NCBI GenBank assembly: GCA_937892345.1
Contig: CALAGF010000370.1
Coordinates: 1-17,811 of the forward strand
Origin: an uncultured Rhodocyclaceae bacterium
GTDB taxonomy: Bacteria; Pseudomonadota; Gammaproteobacteria; Burkholderiales; Rhodocyclaceae
Direction: 5' to 3'
Length of the DNA: 17,811 nt
Part shown: positions 1 through 7,725 of the stretch, in pieces
Numbering within the stretch: the stretch's first letter is position 1
How the letters are laid out: every line of letters starts with the position of its first letter
The notes under the pieces: generated by a model
Database searches by the model: none
What the model was told of the DNA's origin: nothing
The model's input: the letters and a program-made list of their open reading frames with translations, nothing else
Program-made: the position numbers and the translations under genes

Positions 1-161
1 GCACCTTGCGCATCAGTGATCTGGCCGAGGTGCGTCGCGGCTTCAACGAGCCGCCGGCACCGGGCATGCGCTTCAGCGCAGTAGAGCAGGCACTGGCTGA
101 ACATCTGGGCAAACAGAGCGCAACAGATGATGTTTCGCTCATGCTGATTGATTGCCCGTGA
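1..161 (+). CDS. SpoIIE/PP2C-type serine phosphatase, C-terminal fragment
   Basis: This is the 3' end of a rightward gene cut by the window edge. The frame starts at base 3 and ends at TGA 159-161, giving 52 residues. The ending TDDVSLMLIDCP matches the last strand of SpoIIE-like PP2C phosphatase domains, where the DD pair before VSL is a conserved metal-binding acidic motif. Such domains often close response-regulator or sensor phosphatases that act on anti-sigma-factor antagonists or in second-messenger signalling. Which of these applies cannot be told, because everything upstream is missing. The gene converges on rplQ and shares its terminator. The family call is fairly good; the function is inferred. 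Confidence 0.65.
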   Translation, partial: TLRISDLAEVRRGFNEPPAPGMRFSAVEQALAEHLGKQSATDDVSLMLIDCP

Positions 162-196
162 CGCTATTGCGAAGTTCTCTCTGTTCTCGCTAGACG

Positions 197-224
197 AAAA
201 AAAGGCCGGTTTACCCGGCCTTTT
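197..224. terminator. Bidirectional rho-independent terminator between the phosphatase gene and rplQ
   Basis: There is a perfect 10-bp stem (arms 200-209 and 215-224, core AAAAGGCCGG / CCGGCCTTTT) with a 5-nt loop. The A run at 197-203 gives a strong U tract on leftward transcripts. The T run at 221-224 serves rightward transcripts more weakly. The hairpin lies between two convergent genes, 23 bp past the rplQ stop, so it ends the whole ribosomal-protein block. Confidence 0.9.
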
Positions 225-246
225 AAATTCCGTTCAACGCTAACGA

Positions 247-651
247 TTACTGATCGCTACCGTCTTCGGAAACTTCGACTGCATCAGCCGGTTCGGGACG
301 ATCCAGCAGTTCGACAAACGCCATCGGTGCATTGTCACCGACACGGAAGCCGCACTTGAGGATGCGCAGGTAGCCACCCGGACGGGTTGCATAGCGCGGA
401 CCGATTTCGGCAAACAGTTTGACAACGATTTCACGGTCACGCAGACGGTCAAAAGCCAAACGCTTGTTCGCCAAGGTCGGATTCTTGCCCAGAGTGATCA
501 TGGGTTCTACAACACGACGCAATTCCTTGGCCTTGGGCAACGTGGTTTTAATAGCCTCGTGGCGCAGCAGGGAAACAGTCATGTTACGCAGCATCGCCAG
601 GCGATGGCTGCTGGTACGGTTAAGCTTACGAAGTCCATTGCGGTGACGCAT
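247..651 (-). CDS. rplQ: 50S ribosomal protein L17
   Basis: L17 (134 aa) is a large-subunit protein near the exit tunnel. The N-terminus MRHRNGLRKLNRTSSHR and the following LRNMTVSLLRHE segment are characteristic of bacterial L17. The C-terminal tail, after about residue 115, is acidic (EPADAVEVSEDGSDQ), as in many betaproteobacteria. The ATG is preceded by an AAGGA ribosome binding site about 7 nt away. It is the last gene of the alpha-type operon, 57 bp after rpoA, and is followed by the terminator at 197-224. Confidence 0.97.
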   Translation of the reverse strand: MRHRNGLRKLNRTSSHRLAMLRNMTVSLLRHEAIKTTLPKAKELRRVVEPMITLGKNPTLANKRLAFDRLRDREIVVKLFAEIGPRYATRPGGYLRILKCGFRVGDNAPMAFVELLDRPEPADAVEVSEDGSDQ

Positions 652-708
652 GGTTAATCCTTTCTATGTTCTACAGGCGTCCCTTGACGACCCAGACTGA
701 AAGAAGGC

Positions 709-1683
709 TTACGCCTTCTCGAGTCCTGCGGGTGGCCAGTTCTCCAGTTTCATGCCGAGCGTGAGCCCACGTGCGGCCAAAACTTCCTTGATCTCATTCA
801 GCGACTTGCGTCCGAGGTTCGGTGTCTTGAGCAACTCGTTTTCCGTACGCTGAATCAGATCGCCGATGTAATAAATATTTTCGGCCTTCAGACAGTTCGC
901 AGAACGAACTGTCAATTCCAGATCATCTACCGGACGCAGCAAAACAGGATCAACCTGGGCTGGCTTGGAGGCCTCGGCAACTGGCGCCGTGCCTTCAAGG
1001 TCAGCAAAGACTGACAGCTGTTCGATCAAGACGCGAGCAGCGTAGCGAATCGCTTCCTCCGGCTCAACAACGCCGTTGGTTTCGATATCGACAATGAGCT
1101 TGTCCAGATCAGTACGCTGCTCAACGCGAGCGCTCTCAACTGAGTACGCAACACGACGGACGGGGCTGAACGAAGCATCAAGCACCAATTGCCCGATCGT
1201 CTTGGCATCGCCAAGATTACGTACATTACCCGGCACATAGCCACGGCCTTTTTCAACCTTGATCTCCATGGCAAGCTTGCCGCCAGTGGAAAGGTGTGCA
1301 ATGACGTGCTCCGGATTGATGATCTCGACGTCGTGAGGCAACTCGATATCACCAGCGCGAATGATGCCCTCGCCGTCCTTGGAAAGCTTCAGCGTCACGG
1401 CCTCACGGCCATGGAGCTTGAAAACGATACCCTTCAAATTGAGAAGGATGTCAACGACGTCTTCCTGAACACCGTCAATCGTCGAATATTCGTGCAGCAC
1501 GCCATCGATGGAAACTTCGGTAGCGGCATAACCGGGCATCGATGACAGCAGGATGCGACGCAGTGCATTGCCAAGGGTGTGCCCGAAACCGCGTTCAAAC
1601 GGCTCCATGACGACCTTGGCTTCCACAGGCGAAACACTCTGCACATCAATGATGCGCGGCTTAAGAAGTCCACTGCTTTGCAT
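709..1683 (-). CDS. rpoA: DNA-directed RNA polymerase subunit alpha
   Basis: The alpha subunit (324 aa) dimerises to scaffold RNA polymerase assembly; its C-terminal domain binds UP-element DNA and activators. The N-terminal domain carries the conserved GHTLGNALRRILLSS motif (about 34-48). After a linker near 231-250, the C-terminal domain shows the DNA-contact set R260, N263, C264, K266, G291, K293 and S294, equivalent to E. coli R265 to S299. Length is normal for betaproteobacteria. The ATG is preceded by GAGGA about 8 nt upstream. It lies 23 bp after rpsD and before rplQ, so polymerase and ribosome supply are co-transcribed. Confidence 0.98.
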   Translation of the reverse strand: MQSSGLLKPRIIDVQSVSPVEAKVVMEPFERGFGHTLGNALRRILLSSMPGYAATEVSIDGVLHEYSTIDGVQEDVVDILLNLKGIVFKLHGREAVTLKLSKDGEGIIRAGDIELPHDVEIINPEHVIAHLSTGGKLAMEIKVEKGRGYVPGNVRNLGDAKTIGQLVLDASFSPVRRVAYSVESARVEQRTDLDKLIVDIETNGVVEPEEAIRYAARVLIEQLSVFADLEGTAPVAEASKPAQVDPVLLRPVDDLELTVRSANCLKAENIYYIGDLIQRTENELLKTPNLGRKSLNEIKEVLAARGLTLGMKLENWPPAGLEKA

Positions 1684-1706
1684 GGGCTAATTCCTCTGCT
1701 TGCGGG

Positions 1707-2336
1707 TTACTTCGAATAAAGTTCGATGACCAGGCCTTCGTTCAACGTGGCCGGCAGCTCAGAGCGCTGCGGCATGGCCTTGAACGTGCCCTTGCCTTCC
1801 TTGACGTCAACAGAAATCCATTCCGGGAAACCACGGGATTCAGCAGCTTCCAGAGCGGCCTTGCAACGCAGGGAGGCGCGAGCACGATCTGTCAATTGCA
1901 CAACATCACCCGGCTTCACGATGAAAGACGGAATGTTGACGCGCTTGCCGTTAACCAGAACGCCCTTGTGACGGACAATCTGACGAGATTCAGTGCGGGA
2001 GGCACCAAAGCCCATGCGGTAAGCAACAGAATCAAGGCGTGCTTCAAGCAATTGCAACAAATTTTCACCGGTCTGGCCCTTGCGACGGTCTGCTTCGGCA
2101 AACGTCCGACGGAACTGACCTTCAAGAACGCCATAGACACGACGGATCTTCTGTTTGGCACGAAGGTGGACGCCATAGTCCGAGAGACGTGCGCCGGACT
2201 TCTGGCCATGCTGACCAGGAGCATACGAGCGACGCTCAATGGCGCACTTGTCGGTAAAACACTTTTCGCCCTTCAGGAACAGCTTTTCGCCTTCACGGCG
2301 GCACTGACGGCATTTCGGATCGAGATTACGAGCCAC
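1707..2336 (-). CDS. rpsD: 30S ribosomal protein S4 (zinc-type, GTG start)
   Basis: S4 (209 aa) is a primary 16S rRNA binder that starts 30S assembly; in E. coli it also represses the alpha operon. A four-cysteine cluster, C9-X2-C12-X13-C26-X4-C31, suggests a zinc-binding N-terminus. The S4 RNA-binding domain (about 99-160) contains RLDSVAYRMGFGASRTE and VLVNGKRVN. The start codon is GTG (2334-2336), preceded by AAGGAG about 8 nt upstream; no ATG lies nearby in frame. It sits 12 bp downstream of rpsK. Confidence 0.97.
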   Translation of the reverse strand: MARNLDPKCRQCRREGEKLFLKGEKCFTDKCAIERRSYAPGQHGQKSGARLSDYGVHLRAKQKIRRVYGVLEGQFRRTFAEADRRKGQTGENLLQLLEARLDSVAYRMGFGASRTESRQIVRHKGVLVNGKRVNIPSFIVKPGDVVQLTDRARASLRCKAALEAAESRGFPEWISVDVKEGKGTFKAMPQRSELPATLNEGLVIELYSK

Positions 2337-2348
2337 TTGTCTTTCTCC

Positions 2349-2738
2349 TTAGATGCGGCGCTTCTTGGGCGGACGGCAGCCGTTGTGCGGGATTGGCGTC
2401 ACGTCGGAAATGGCGGTGATCTTCATACCCAACGCATTTAGCGCGCGTACAGAAGACTCACGACCGGGACCGGGGCCCTTGATGCGCACTTCCAGATTCT
2501 TGACGCCGCACTCCTGAGCAACCTTGCCGGCTGCTTCCGCAGCAACCTGTGCTGCGAACGGAGTGGACTTGCGCGAACCACGGAAGCCTGCACCGCCAGA
2601 GGTAGCCCACGAGAGTGCGTTGCCCTGGCGATCGGTGATGGTAATGATGGTGTTGTTAAACGATGCGTGGATGTGGGCAATGCCCTCGGCAACGTTCTTC
2701 TTAACCTTTTTGCGAACTTTGGTAGCAGTCTTGGCCAT
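2349..2738 (-). CDS. rpsK: 30S ribosomal protein S11
   Basis: S11 (129 aa) forms part of the 30S platform near the E-site mRNA path. Family signatures are visible: an N-terminal lysine-rich extension, AHIHASFNNTIITITDRQGN (about 21-40), the GFRGSRKSTPFAAQ segment and the terminal GCRPPKKRRI tail. The ATG (2736-2738) has an AGGAA ribosome binding site. It lies 12 bp after rpsM and 12 bp before rpsD, in the standard alpha-operon order. Confidence 0.97.
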   Translation of the reverse strand: MAKTATKVRKKVKKNVAEGIAHIHASFNNTIITITDRQGNALSWATSGGAGFRGSRKSTPFAAQVAAEAAGKVAQECGVKNLEVRIKGPGPGRESSVRALNALGMKITAISDVTPIPHNGCRPPKKRRI

Positions 2739-2750
2739 GTTCAGTTCCTA

Positions 2751-3113
2751 TTACTTCTTGCCTGCGATGGACTTACGCGGGCCCTTGCGGGTGCGCGCAT
2801 TCGTCTTGGTACGCTGGCCACGGCAAGGAAGACCCTTACGATGGCGCAGACCACGGTAACAACCGAGATCCATCAGGCGTTTAATGTTCATGGTGACTTC
2901 GCGACGCAGATCACCTTCAACGGTGAACTTCGCGACTTCATCACGTAACCGGTCCATATCCGAATCGGACAGGTCCTTCATTTTAGTGGTACGACCAACG
3001 CCAGCCGCATCACAGATTTTCTGTGCGCGGGTACGGCCGATGCCATAAATCGCTGTTAGTGCGATAGCAGCATGCTGATGGTTCGGAATGTTTACCCCTG
3101 CAATACGGGCCAT
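2751..3113 (-). CDS. rpsM: 30S ribosomal protein S13
   Basis: S13 (120 aa) sits in the 30S head, contacts the P-site tRNA and bridges to the 50S subunit. The N-terminus MARIAGVNIPNHQHAAIALT, the IYGIGRTRAQKIC helix-two-turn-helix region and the basic tail RTRKGPRKSIAGKK are typical. The ATG has GGAG about 8 nt upstream. It is the first gene after rpmJ, across a 49-bp spacer with a weak 6-bp inverted repeat (3141-3157). Confidence 0.97.
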   Translation of the reverse strand: MARIAGVNIPNHQHAAIALTAIYGIGRTRAQKICDAAGVGRTTKMKDLSDSDMDRLRDEVAKFTVEGDLRREVTMNIKRLMDLGCYRGLRHRKGLPCRGQRTKTNARTRKGPRKSIAGKK

Positions 3114-3162
3114 TGACTCACTCCAATATTTCGAAAATTAACGAATGCCGAATTCGTCAGGA

Positions 3163-3276
3163 TTAACCCTGCCGCTGCTTGTGACGGGGATCCTTGCAGA
3201 TGACGCGAACGACACCTTTGCGACGGATCACCTTGCAATTGCGACAAACGCGCTTCACTGAAGGTTGAACTTTCAT
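3163..3276 (-). CDS. rpmJ: 50S ribosomal protein L36 (zinc-type)
   Basis: A 37-codon gene reads MKVQPSVKRVC, then a short basic ribbon, ending KDPRHKQRQG. The zinc ligands C11, C14, C27 and H32 are all present, so this is the zinc-binding (C+) form of L36, the smallest bacterial ribosomal protein, bound in the 50S subunit. The ATG is at 3274-3276, with an AGGAG ribosome binding site just upstream (complement of ctcct near 3283-3287). It lies between infA and rpsM, as in most betaproteobacteria. Confidence 0.96.
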   Translation of the reverse strand: MKVQPSVKRVCRNCKVIRRKGVVRVICKDPRHKQRQG

Positions 3277-3350
3277 GTTTTACTCCTCGTCTGCGAGAGC
3301 TTGGAAGCAGCCGTGATTCCTTGCCCTGCGGTTATTGCGTAGAGAACTTT

Positions 3351-3569
3351 TTACTTCGCCCGGAAAACAATCCGGGCTTTGCTTAAATCGTATGGGGTCA
3401 ACTGCACGGTCACCTTGTCTCCGGGAAGAATTCGAATATAGTGCATCCGCATTTTTCCGGAAATAAAGCCGTGGACAATGTGCCCATTTTCCAGCCTGAC
3501 TTTAAAAGTTGCATTGGGCAGATTTTCAACAACCTCACCCAGCATCTCGATAGAGTCTTCTTTCGCCAT
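3351..3569 (-). CDS. infA: Translation initiation factor IF-1
   Basis: IF-1 (72 aa) is a single OB-fold protein that binds the 30S A site and helps IF-2 and IF-3 select the initiator tRNA. The family sequence is clear: MAKEDSIEMLGEVVENLPN, LENGHIVHGFISGKMRMHYIR and ending LTPYDLSKARIVFRAK. The start lies 4 nt past the secY stop and has no clear Shine-Dalgarno sequence, so translation is probably coupled to secY. Betaproteobacteria often carry a second infA elsewhere; only this copy is visible here. Confidence 0.97.
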   Translation of the reverse strand: MAKEDSIEMLGEVVENLPNATFKVRLENGHIVHGFISGKMRMHYIRILPGDKVTVQLTPYDLSKARIVFRAK

Positions 3570-3573
3570 ACAC

Positions 3574-4896
3574 TTACTTGATCATTGGAGCACCCTTGAA
3601 GTTTGCTTTCTTCAAGAGACTTTCATATTGATGGGACATCACATACGCTTGGACTTGGGACATAAAGTCCATGGTCACTACAACAATGATCAACAGCGAG
3701 GTACCACCGAAGTAGAACGGTACATTCCACTTCAAAATGAGAAATTCCGGCAGCAAACAAACGACCGTAATATACGCAGCACCGATCAGCGTCAGTCGCA
3801 TCAAAATCTTGTCGATGTATCGAGCGGTTTGCTCACCTGGACGAATGCCGGGAACAAACGCGCCGCTCTTCTTCAGATTATCTGCAGTTTCCTTGGAATT
3901 AAAAACTAATGCAGTGTAGAAGAAGCAAAAGAAAACAATCGCTGCGGCATACAACATAACGTAAATCGGCTGTCCAGGGGACAGAGTAGCCGCGATGTCC
4001 TTCAGCCAAACCATTGAATCACTCGAGCCAAACCAGCCCGCAGCGGTAGCCGGAAACAGAATAATGGATGAGGCAAAGATCGGCGGTATGACACCCGCCA
4101 TATTCAGCTTGAGCGGCAGATGCGAACTCTGCCCGCCATAAATTTTGTTCCCGACTTGGCGCTTGGCGTAATTCACCAAAATCTTGCGTTGACCGCGTTC
4201 GACAAAGACCACGAAAGCAGTCACCAGAACAACCAGAATTGAAATAATGATTGCACTCAAAGGATGCATCGCACCGGTCCGAACCAGCTCAAGCAATCCG
4301 CCGATAGCGTTCGGCAAACCAGCGGCAATACCACCGAAAATAATGATTGAGATGCCATTACCCAGCCCACGCTCGGTAATCTGCTCACCCAACCACATCA
4401 AGAACATCGTGCCGGTCAAAAGCGTTGAAACAGTGGTCAACCGGAAGAGAAACCCGGGATCATTCACCAGTCCGGGCTGAGCCTCGAGCGCGATCGCAAT
4501 ACCGACCCCCTGGAAAAGCGCGAGGACCACGGTGCCGTAACGGGTATATTGCGTGATCTTCCTACGGCCGGCTTCGCCTTCTTTTTTAAGAGCTTCAAGC
4601 TGAGGGCTAGCTACGCTCATCAATTGCATGATAATCGATGCCGAAATATACGGCATGATGCCCAGCGCAAAAATGGTAAAACGTGAAAGGGCACCACCGG
4701 AGAACATGTTGAACATGCCCAGAATGCCACCCTTTTGAGAATTGAAGAGTTCGGAAAGAACGCTGGGATCAATCCCGGGGACGGGAATATGCGCACCGAT
4801 GCGATAGACAACTAGTGCTCCGAGCAGAAACCACAAGCGACGTTTGAGGTCACCGAATTTCCCGCCCTTGCCAACCGTGTTCGGATTTGCAGCCAA
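3574..4896 (-). CDS. secY: Protein translocase subunit SecY (TTG start)
   Basis: SecY (440 aa) is the channel-forming subunit of the SecYEG inner-membrane translocon. About ten hydrophobic segments are visible (roughly 20-38, 70-92, 118-138, 150-170, 180-200, 212-233, 268-288, 310-330, 370-390, 396-416). Conserved pieces include RIGAHIPVPG (32-41), GLGNGISIIIF and the cytosolic NSKETADNLKKSGAFVPGIRPG loop. The likely start is TTG (4894-4896), about 8 nt after an AAAGG ribosome binding site; the next residues AANPN match the family N-terminus and no in-frame ATG precedes it. It follows rplO by 19 bp. Confidence 0.97.
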   Translation of the reverse strand: MAANPNTVGKGGKFGDLKRRLWFLLGALVVYRIGAHIPVPGIDPSVLSELFNSQKGGILGMFNMFSGGALSRFTIFALGIMPYISASIIMQLMSVASPQLEALKKEGEAGRRKITQYTRYGTVVLALFQGVGIAIALEAQPGLVNDPGFLFRLTTVSTLLTGTMFLMWLGEQITERGLGNGISIIIFGGIAAGLPNAIGGLLELVRTGAMHPLSAIIISILVVLVTAFVVFVERGQRKILVNYAKRQVGNKIYGGQSSHLPLKLNMAGVIPPIFASSIILFPATAAGWFGSSDSMVWLKDIAATLSPGQPIYVMLYAAAIVFFCFFYTALVFNSKETADNLKKSGAFVPGIRPGEQTARYIDKILMRLTLIGAAYITVVCLLPEFLILKWNVPFYFGGTSLLIIVVVTMDFMSQVQAYVMSHQYESLLKKANFKGAPMIK

Positions 4897-4915
4897 CGTT
4901 CTTACCTTTCCCTAA

Positions 4916-5350
4916 TTACTCGCCAACCGAGCCGCCAACGGCTTCGATTGCTGCCTTGGCACCCTTGGTTGCGCCAACGCCCTTCAAAACTACCTTGCGG
5001 GTGATATTCCCGGCGAGAATGACCTTGGCGGACAAAGCATCACCAGGAACGACTCCAGCAACCTGCAGGGCAAGGAGATCAATCTCGTCAACCGGCAAAC
5101 GCTCTAGATCAGTCAGGCGAACTTCGTAGTTGCGTGCGCGCGTCATGGAGTTGAATCCACGCTTCGGCAGACGACGCTGCAAAGGCATTTGACCGCCTTC
5201 GAAGCCGACCTTATGAAAACCACCAGAGCGCGATTTTTGACCCTTGTGCCCGCGACCGCAAGTCTTGCCCAACCCGCAACCGATACCCCGGCCTACACGT
5301 TTGGCAGCCTTTTTTGAGCCTTCAGCGGGCTTAATCGTATTCAAACGCAT
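4916..5350 (-). CDS. rplO: 50S ribosomal protein L15
   Basis: L15 (144 aa) is a late-assembly 50S protein with a glycine/arginine-rich N-terminal extension that penetrates 23S rRNA. Visible signatures are MRLNTIKPAEGSKKAAKRVGRG, the GRGHKGQKSRSGG stretch (about 33-45) and the PLQRRLPKRGF motif, with a globular C-terminal half. The ATG follows a GAGG ribosome binding site. It begins 2 bp after the rpmD stop and precedes secY. Confidence 0.97.
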   Translation of the reverse strand: MRLNTIKPAEGSKKAAKRVGRGIGCGLGKTCGRGHKGQKSRSGGFHKVGFEGGQMPLQRRLPKRGFNSMTRARNYEVRLTDLERLPVDEIDLLALQVAGVVPGDALSAKVILAGNITRKVVLKGVGATKGAKAAIEAVGGSVGE

Positions 5351-5352
5351 GA

Positions 5353-5535
5353 TTAACCCTCGACCTTAACGAGATATTGAACCTTCTGGATCATACCGCG
5401 CACGCACGGCGTATCGAGAAGCTCAGCAGAGCTGTTCAGTTTGCGCAGACCCAGACCGCGAACGGTGGCACGATGGTCCTGCTTCGTACCGATGATGCTC
5501 TTGACGAGCGTCACCTTGATTTTTTTGTCAGACAT
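5353..5535 (-). CDS. rpmD: 50S ribosomal protein L30
   Basis: This short gene (60 aa) encodes L30. It reads MSDKKIKVTLVKSIIGTK, then HRATVRGLGLRKLNSS and the C-terminal PCVRGMIQKVQYLVKVEG, the complete L30 ferredoxin-like core found in bacteria. It lies 3 bp after rpsE and 2 bp before rplO, so it is probably translated by coupled ribosomes. Confidence 0.97.
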   Translation of the reverse strand: MSDKKIKVTLVKSIIGTKQDHRATVRGLGLRKLNSSAELLDTPCVRGMIQKVQYLVKVEG

Positions 5536-5538
5536 CGC

Positions 5539-6066
5539 TTACCCCAGAATCTGATCAACTGACAAACCACGCTTTGCGGCAATTTCCGAAGGCGTGTTGA
5601 CCTTGGAAAGCCCGTCAATCGTGGCACGTACGATGTTGTAGGGATTGGTCGAGCCGTGAGCCTTAGCCACGACGTTCGTCACACCAACGACCTCAAATAC
5701 CGCGCGCATGGCGCCACCGGCAATGATGCCAGTACCTTCCGGTGCCGGCTGAATCATCACGGTGGTTGCACCGTGACGACCCATAACCGTGTGATGAACT
5801 GTACCGCTCTTCAGGCTGACCTTGGCCATCTTGCGACGCGCCTCTTCCATAGCCTTCTGAACCGCAACAGGTACCTCACGGGACTTACCCTTGCCCATGC
5901 CGATACCGCCATCACCGTCACCGACAACAGTCAGCGCAGCGAAGCCGAGAATGCGACCACCTTTAACCACCTTGGTGACGCGATTAACCGCAACCATTTT
6001 TTCGCGCATGCCATCATCGCGCTCTTCAGCCTGTTGCGGCTTCTTGTTTCTTTCGGGTTTAGCCAT
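5539..6066 (-). CDS. rpsE: 30S ribosomal protein S5
   Basis: S5 (175 aa) acts in decoding fidelity and in the mRNA entry channel helicase site. After a charged N-terminal tail of about 20 residues comes the S5 double-stranded-RNA-binding-like domain (about 21-85, with VKGGRILGFAALTVVGDGDG and GMGKGKSREV). The C-terminal domain follows, with APEGTGIIAGGAMRAVFEVVG. Length is in the betaproteobacterial range. The ATG is preceded by GAGG. It is 27 bp downstream of rplR. Confidence 0.97.
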   Translation of the reverse strand: MAKPERNKKPQQAEERDDGMREKMVAVNRVTKVVKGGRILGFAALTVVGDGDGGIGMGKGKSREVPVAVQKAMEEARRKMAKVSLKSGTVHHTVMGRHGATTVMIQPAPEGTGIIAGGAMRAVFEVVGVTNVVAKAHGSTNPYNIVRATIDGLSKVNTPSEIAAKRGLSVDQILG

Positions 6067-6093
6067 TACTTAACCTCGTCCTTTTGCCGTCGG

Positions 6094-6450
6094 TTAGAAC
6101 TTCAGGCCACCTTCACGCGCGGCTTCCGCCAACGCCTGAACGCGTCCATGGTACTGTAAGCCGGAGCGGTCAAAAGCCACCTGCTGGATACCGGCGGCCT
6201 TGGCACGCTCGGCGATCAGCTTGCCAACAAGTGTGGCAGCAGCCTTGTTACCGCCGTTGGGGATGTTCGTACGAATATCCTTGTCCAGCGTGGAAGCCGA
6301 AGCCAGCACTTTCCCGCCACAAGGCGAGATAACCTGGGCGTAAATGTGGCAATTAGTGCGGTTGATACACAAACGCACAGCCTTGAGCTCGGCGATTTTG
6401 GCCCGGGTTTTGCGGGCACGACGCAAACGCGCTTCGTTTCTGTTAAACAT
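6094..6450 (-). CDS. rplR: 50S ribosomal protein L18
   Basis: L18 (118 aa) binds 5S rRNA together with L5 and helps install it in the central protuberance. The basic N-terminus (RNEARLRRARKTRAKI) and the conserved FDRSGLQYHGRVQALAEAAREGGL ending identify it. Two cysteines in the middle (near 28 and 34) and another near 44 are not obviously a metal site. The ATG is 9 bp after the rplF stop, and the gene precedes rpsE in normal spc order. Confidence 0.97.
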   Translation of the reverse strand: MFNRNEARLRRARKTRAKIAELKAVRLCINRTNCHIYAQVISPCGGKVLASASTLDKDIRTNIPNGGNKAAATLVGKLIAERAKAAGIQQVAFDRSGLQYHGRVQALAEAAREGGLKF

Positions 6451-6459
6451 ATGCCACCC

Positions 6460-6990
6460 TTACTTCTTCTTGGTTTCCTTGATGACCACTACTTCATCGA
6501 CATAACGAACGCCTTTGCCCTTGTAGGGCTCCGGCTTGCGATATGCACGAACTTCCGCGGCTACCTGTCCGACCAGCTGTTTATCCGAACCCTTTAACAG
6601 GATTTCAGTTTGAGTCGGGCACTCCACTTTCACACCAACAGGCATCTTGTGAGCAACAGGATGCGAGAAACCGAGGCTCAAGTTGAGTACGTCGCCTTGG
6701 GCTTGGGCGCGATATCCCACACCAACTAGCTGCAACTTACGCTCAAAACCTTTGGAAACACCGATCACCATGTTATTCAGATTTGCACGCATCGTCCCCC
6801 ACATTGCGGAGCCATTCTCGGCGCCTGCGACTTTGGAGACCTGCAAATTCTGTCCATCAAGCACGACGTTCACCGCTGGATGAGTATCGAGAGCCAAAGT
6901 GCCAAGCGGCCCTTTGACGACGATCTGCTTACCCAGCTGAACCTCAACGCCGGAAGGCAATACTACGGGATTCTTACCAACACGAGACAT
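6460..6990 (-). CDS. rplF: 50S ribosomal protein L6
   Basis: L6 (176 aa) lies near the factor-binding site and the sarcin-ricin loop. It has the usual two repeated alpha/beta domains: the N-terminal one begins MSRVGKNPVVLPSGVEV, and the C-terminal one holds LVGVGYRAQ, GFSHPV and the family signature PEPYKGKGVRY near 153-163. The ATG has a near-perfect AAGGAGGT ribosome binding site about 7 nt upstream. It is 12 bp past rpsH. Confidence 0.97.
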   Translation of the reverse strand: MSRVGKNPVVLPSGVEVQLGKQIVVKGPLGTLALDTHPAVNVVLDGQNLQVSKVAGAENGSAMWGTMRANLNNMVIGVSKGFERKLQLVGVGYRAQAQGDVLNLSLGFSHPVAHKMPVGVKVECPTQTEILLKGSDKQLVGQVAAEVRAYRKPEPYKGKGVRYVDEVVVIKETKKK

Positions 6991-7002
6991 AACGCTACCT
7001 CC

Positions 7003-7398
7003 TTACGCCACGATGCAGAGCACTTCGCCACCAACTTTGGAGGCACGCGCTTTGCGGTCAGTCATGACGCCCTTGGGGGTCGAAACGATGGCCACACCGA
7101 GACCATTCATCACACGGGGAATATCTTCGAAACCCTTGTAGATACGAAGACCTGGCTTGGACACCCGTTCGATGCGCTCGATAACCGGACGACCAGCGTA
7201 GTACTTCAGCACGATTTCAAGGGTTGCCTTACCTTCAGCCTGACGAACTGCAAATTCGTCAACGTAACCTTCATCCTTTAATACAGCAGCAATTGCCACT
7301 TTAACCTTGGATGACGGCATGGATACAGACGCCTTTTCGGCGAGCTGGGCGTTGCGGATTCGAGTCAACATATCCGCGATAGGATCGCTCATTGCCAT
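7003..7398 (-). CDS. rpsH: 30S ribosomal protein S8
   Basis: S8 (131 aa) is a primary 16S rRNA binder in the central domain; in E. coli it represses the spc operon by binding near the rplE start. The sequence begins MAMSDPIADMLTRIRNAQ and ends with the conserved GLGVAIVSTPKGVMTDRKARASKVGGEVLCIVA-type S8 signature. Two ATGs lie two codons apart; the first (7396-7398) is chosen because AGGAG stands about 8 nt before it, against about 14 nt before the second. It follows rpsN by 14 bp. Confidence 0.97.
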   Translation of the reverse strand: MAMSDPIADMLTRIRNAQLAEKASVSMPSSKVKVAIAAVLKDEGYVDEFAVRQAEGKATLEIVLKYYAGRPVIERIERVSKPGLRIYKGFEDIPRVMNGLGVAIVSTPKGVMTDRKARASKVGGEVLCIVA

Positions 7399-7412
7399 TT
7401 CTGTATCTCCTT

Positions 7413-7718
7413 TTACCAGCTAGCCTTAACAACACCCGGAATTTCGCCGTTAAAGGCCAATTCGCGAATCTTGTTACGGCACAAACCGAATTTACGAAAC
7501 ACGCCACGCGGACGACCAGTCAGCTGACAACGGTTACGCAAACGGGACGGACTAGCATTGCGCGGCAAAGCCTGAACCTTCAGACGAGCTTCGTACCGCT
7601 CCTCATCAGAAAGGCCCACATTATTGACAATCGCATCAAGCGCAGCACGCTTTTTGGCATACTGAGCCACCAACTTGCGACGCTTTTCGTTACGGTTGAT
7701 CAGAGCAAGTTTTGCCAT
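7413..7718 (-). CDS. rpsN: 30S ribosomal protein S14 (long, zinc-free type)
   Basis: S14 (101 aa) belongs to the 30S head. This is the long form without the CXXC zinc ribbon: cysteines occur only singly, near the RNRCQLTGRPRG motif and in LCRNK. The frame stays open 20 codons further upstream, but MAKLALINRNEKRR at 7718 is the family N-terminus. A GAGG ribosome binding site stands about 7 nt before it, in the 7-bp spacer and rplE tail. The end LAFNGEIPGVVKASW is typical. It lies between rplE and rpsH. Confidence 0.96.
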   Translation of the reverse strand: MAKLALINRNEKRRKLVAQYAKKRAALDAIVNNVGLSDEERYEARLKVQALPRNASPSRLRNRCQLTGRPRGVFRKFGLCRNKIRELAFNGEIPGVVKASW

Positions 7719-7725
7719 GATTGCC

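Noticed and set aside
3141..3157. Inverted repeat ACGAAT-GCCGA-ATTCGT between rpmJ and rpsM
   Set aside because: The stem has only six mostly A-T pairs, and no U run or promoter is nearby. It is not enough for a terminator or operator call.
3478..3909. Open frame of 143 codons on the + strand across infA and secY
   Set aside because: It overlaps two clear genes on the other strand and its translation resembles no family.
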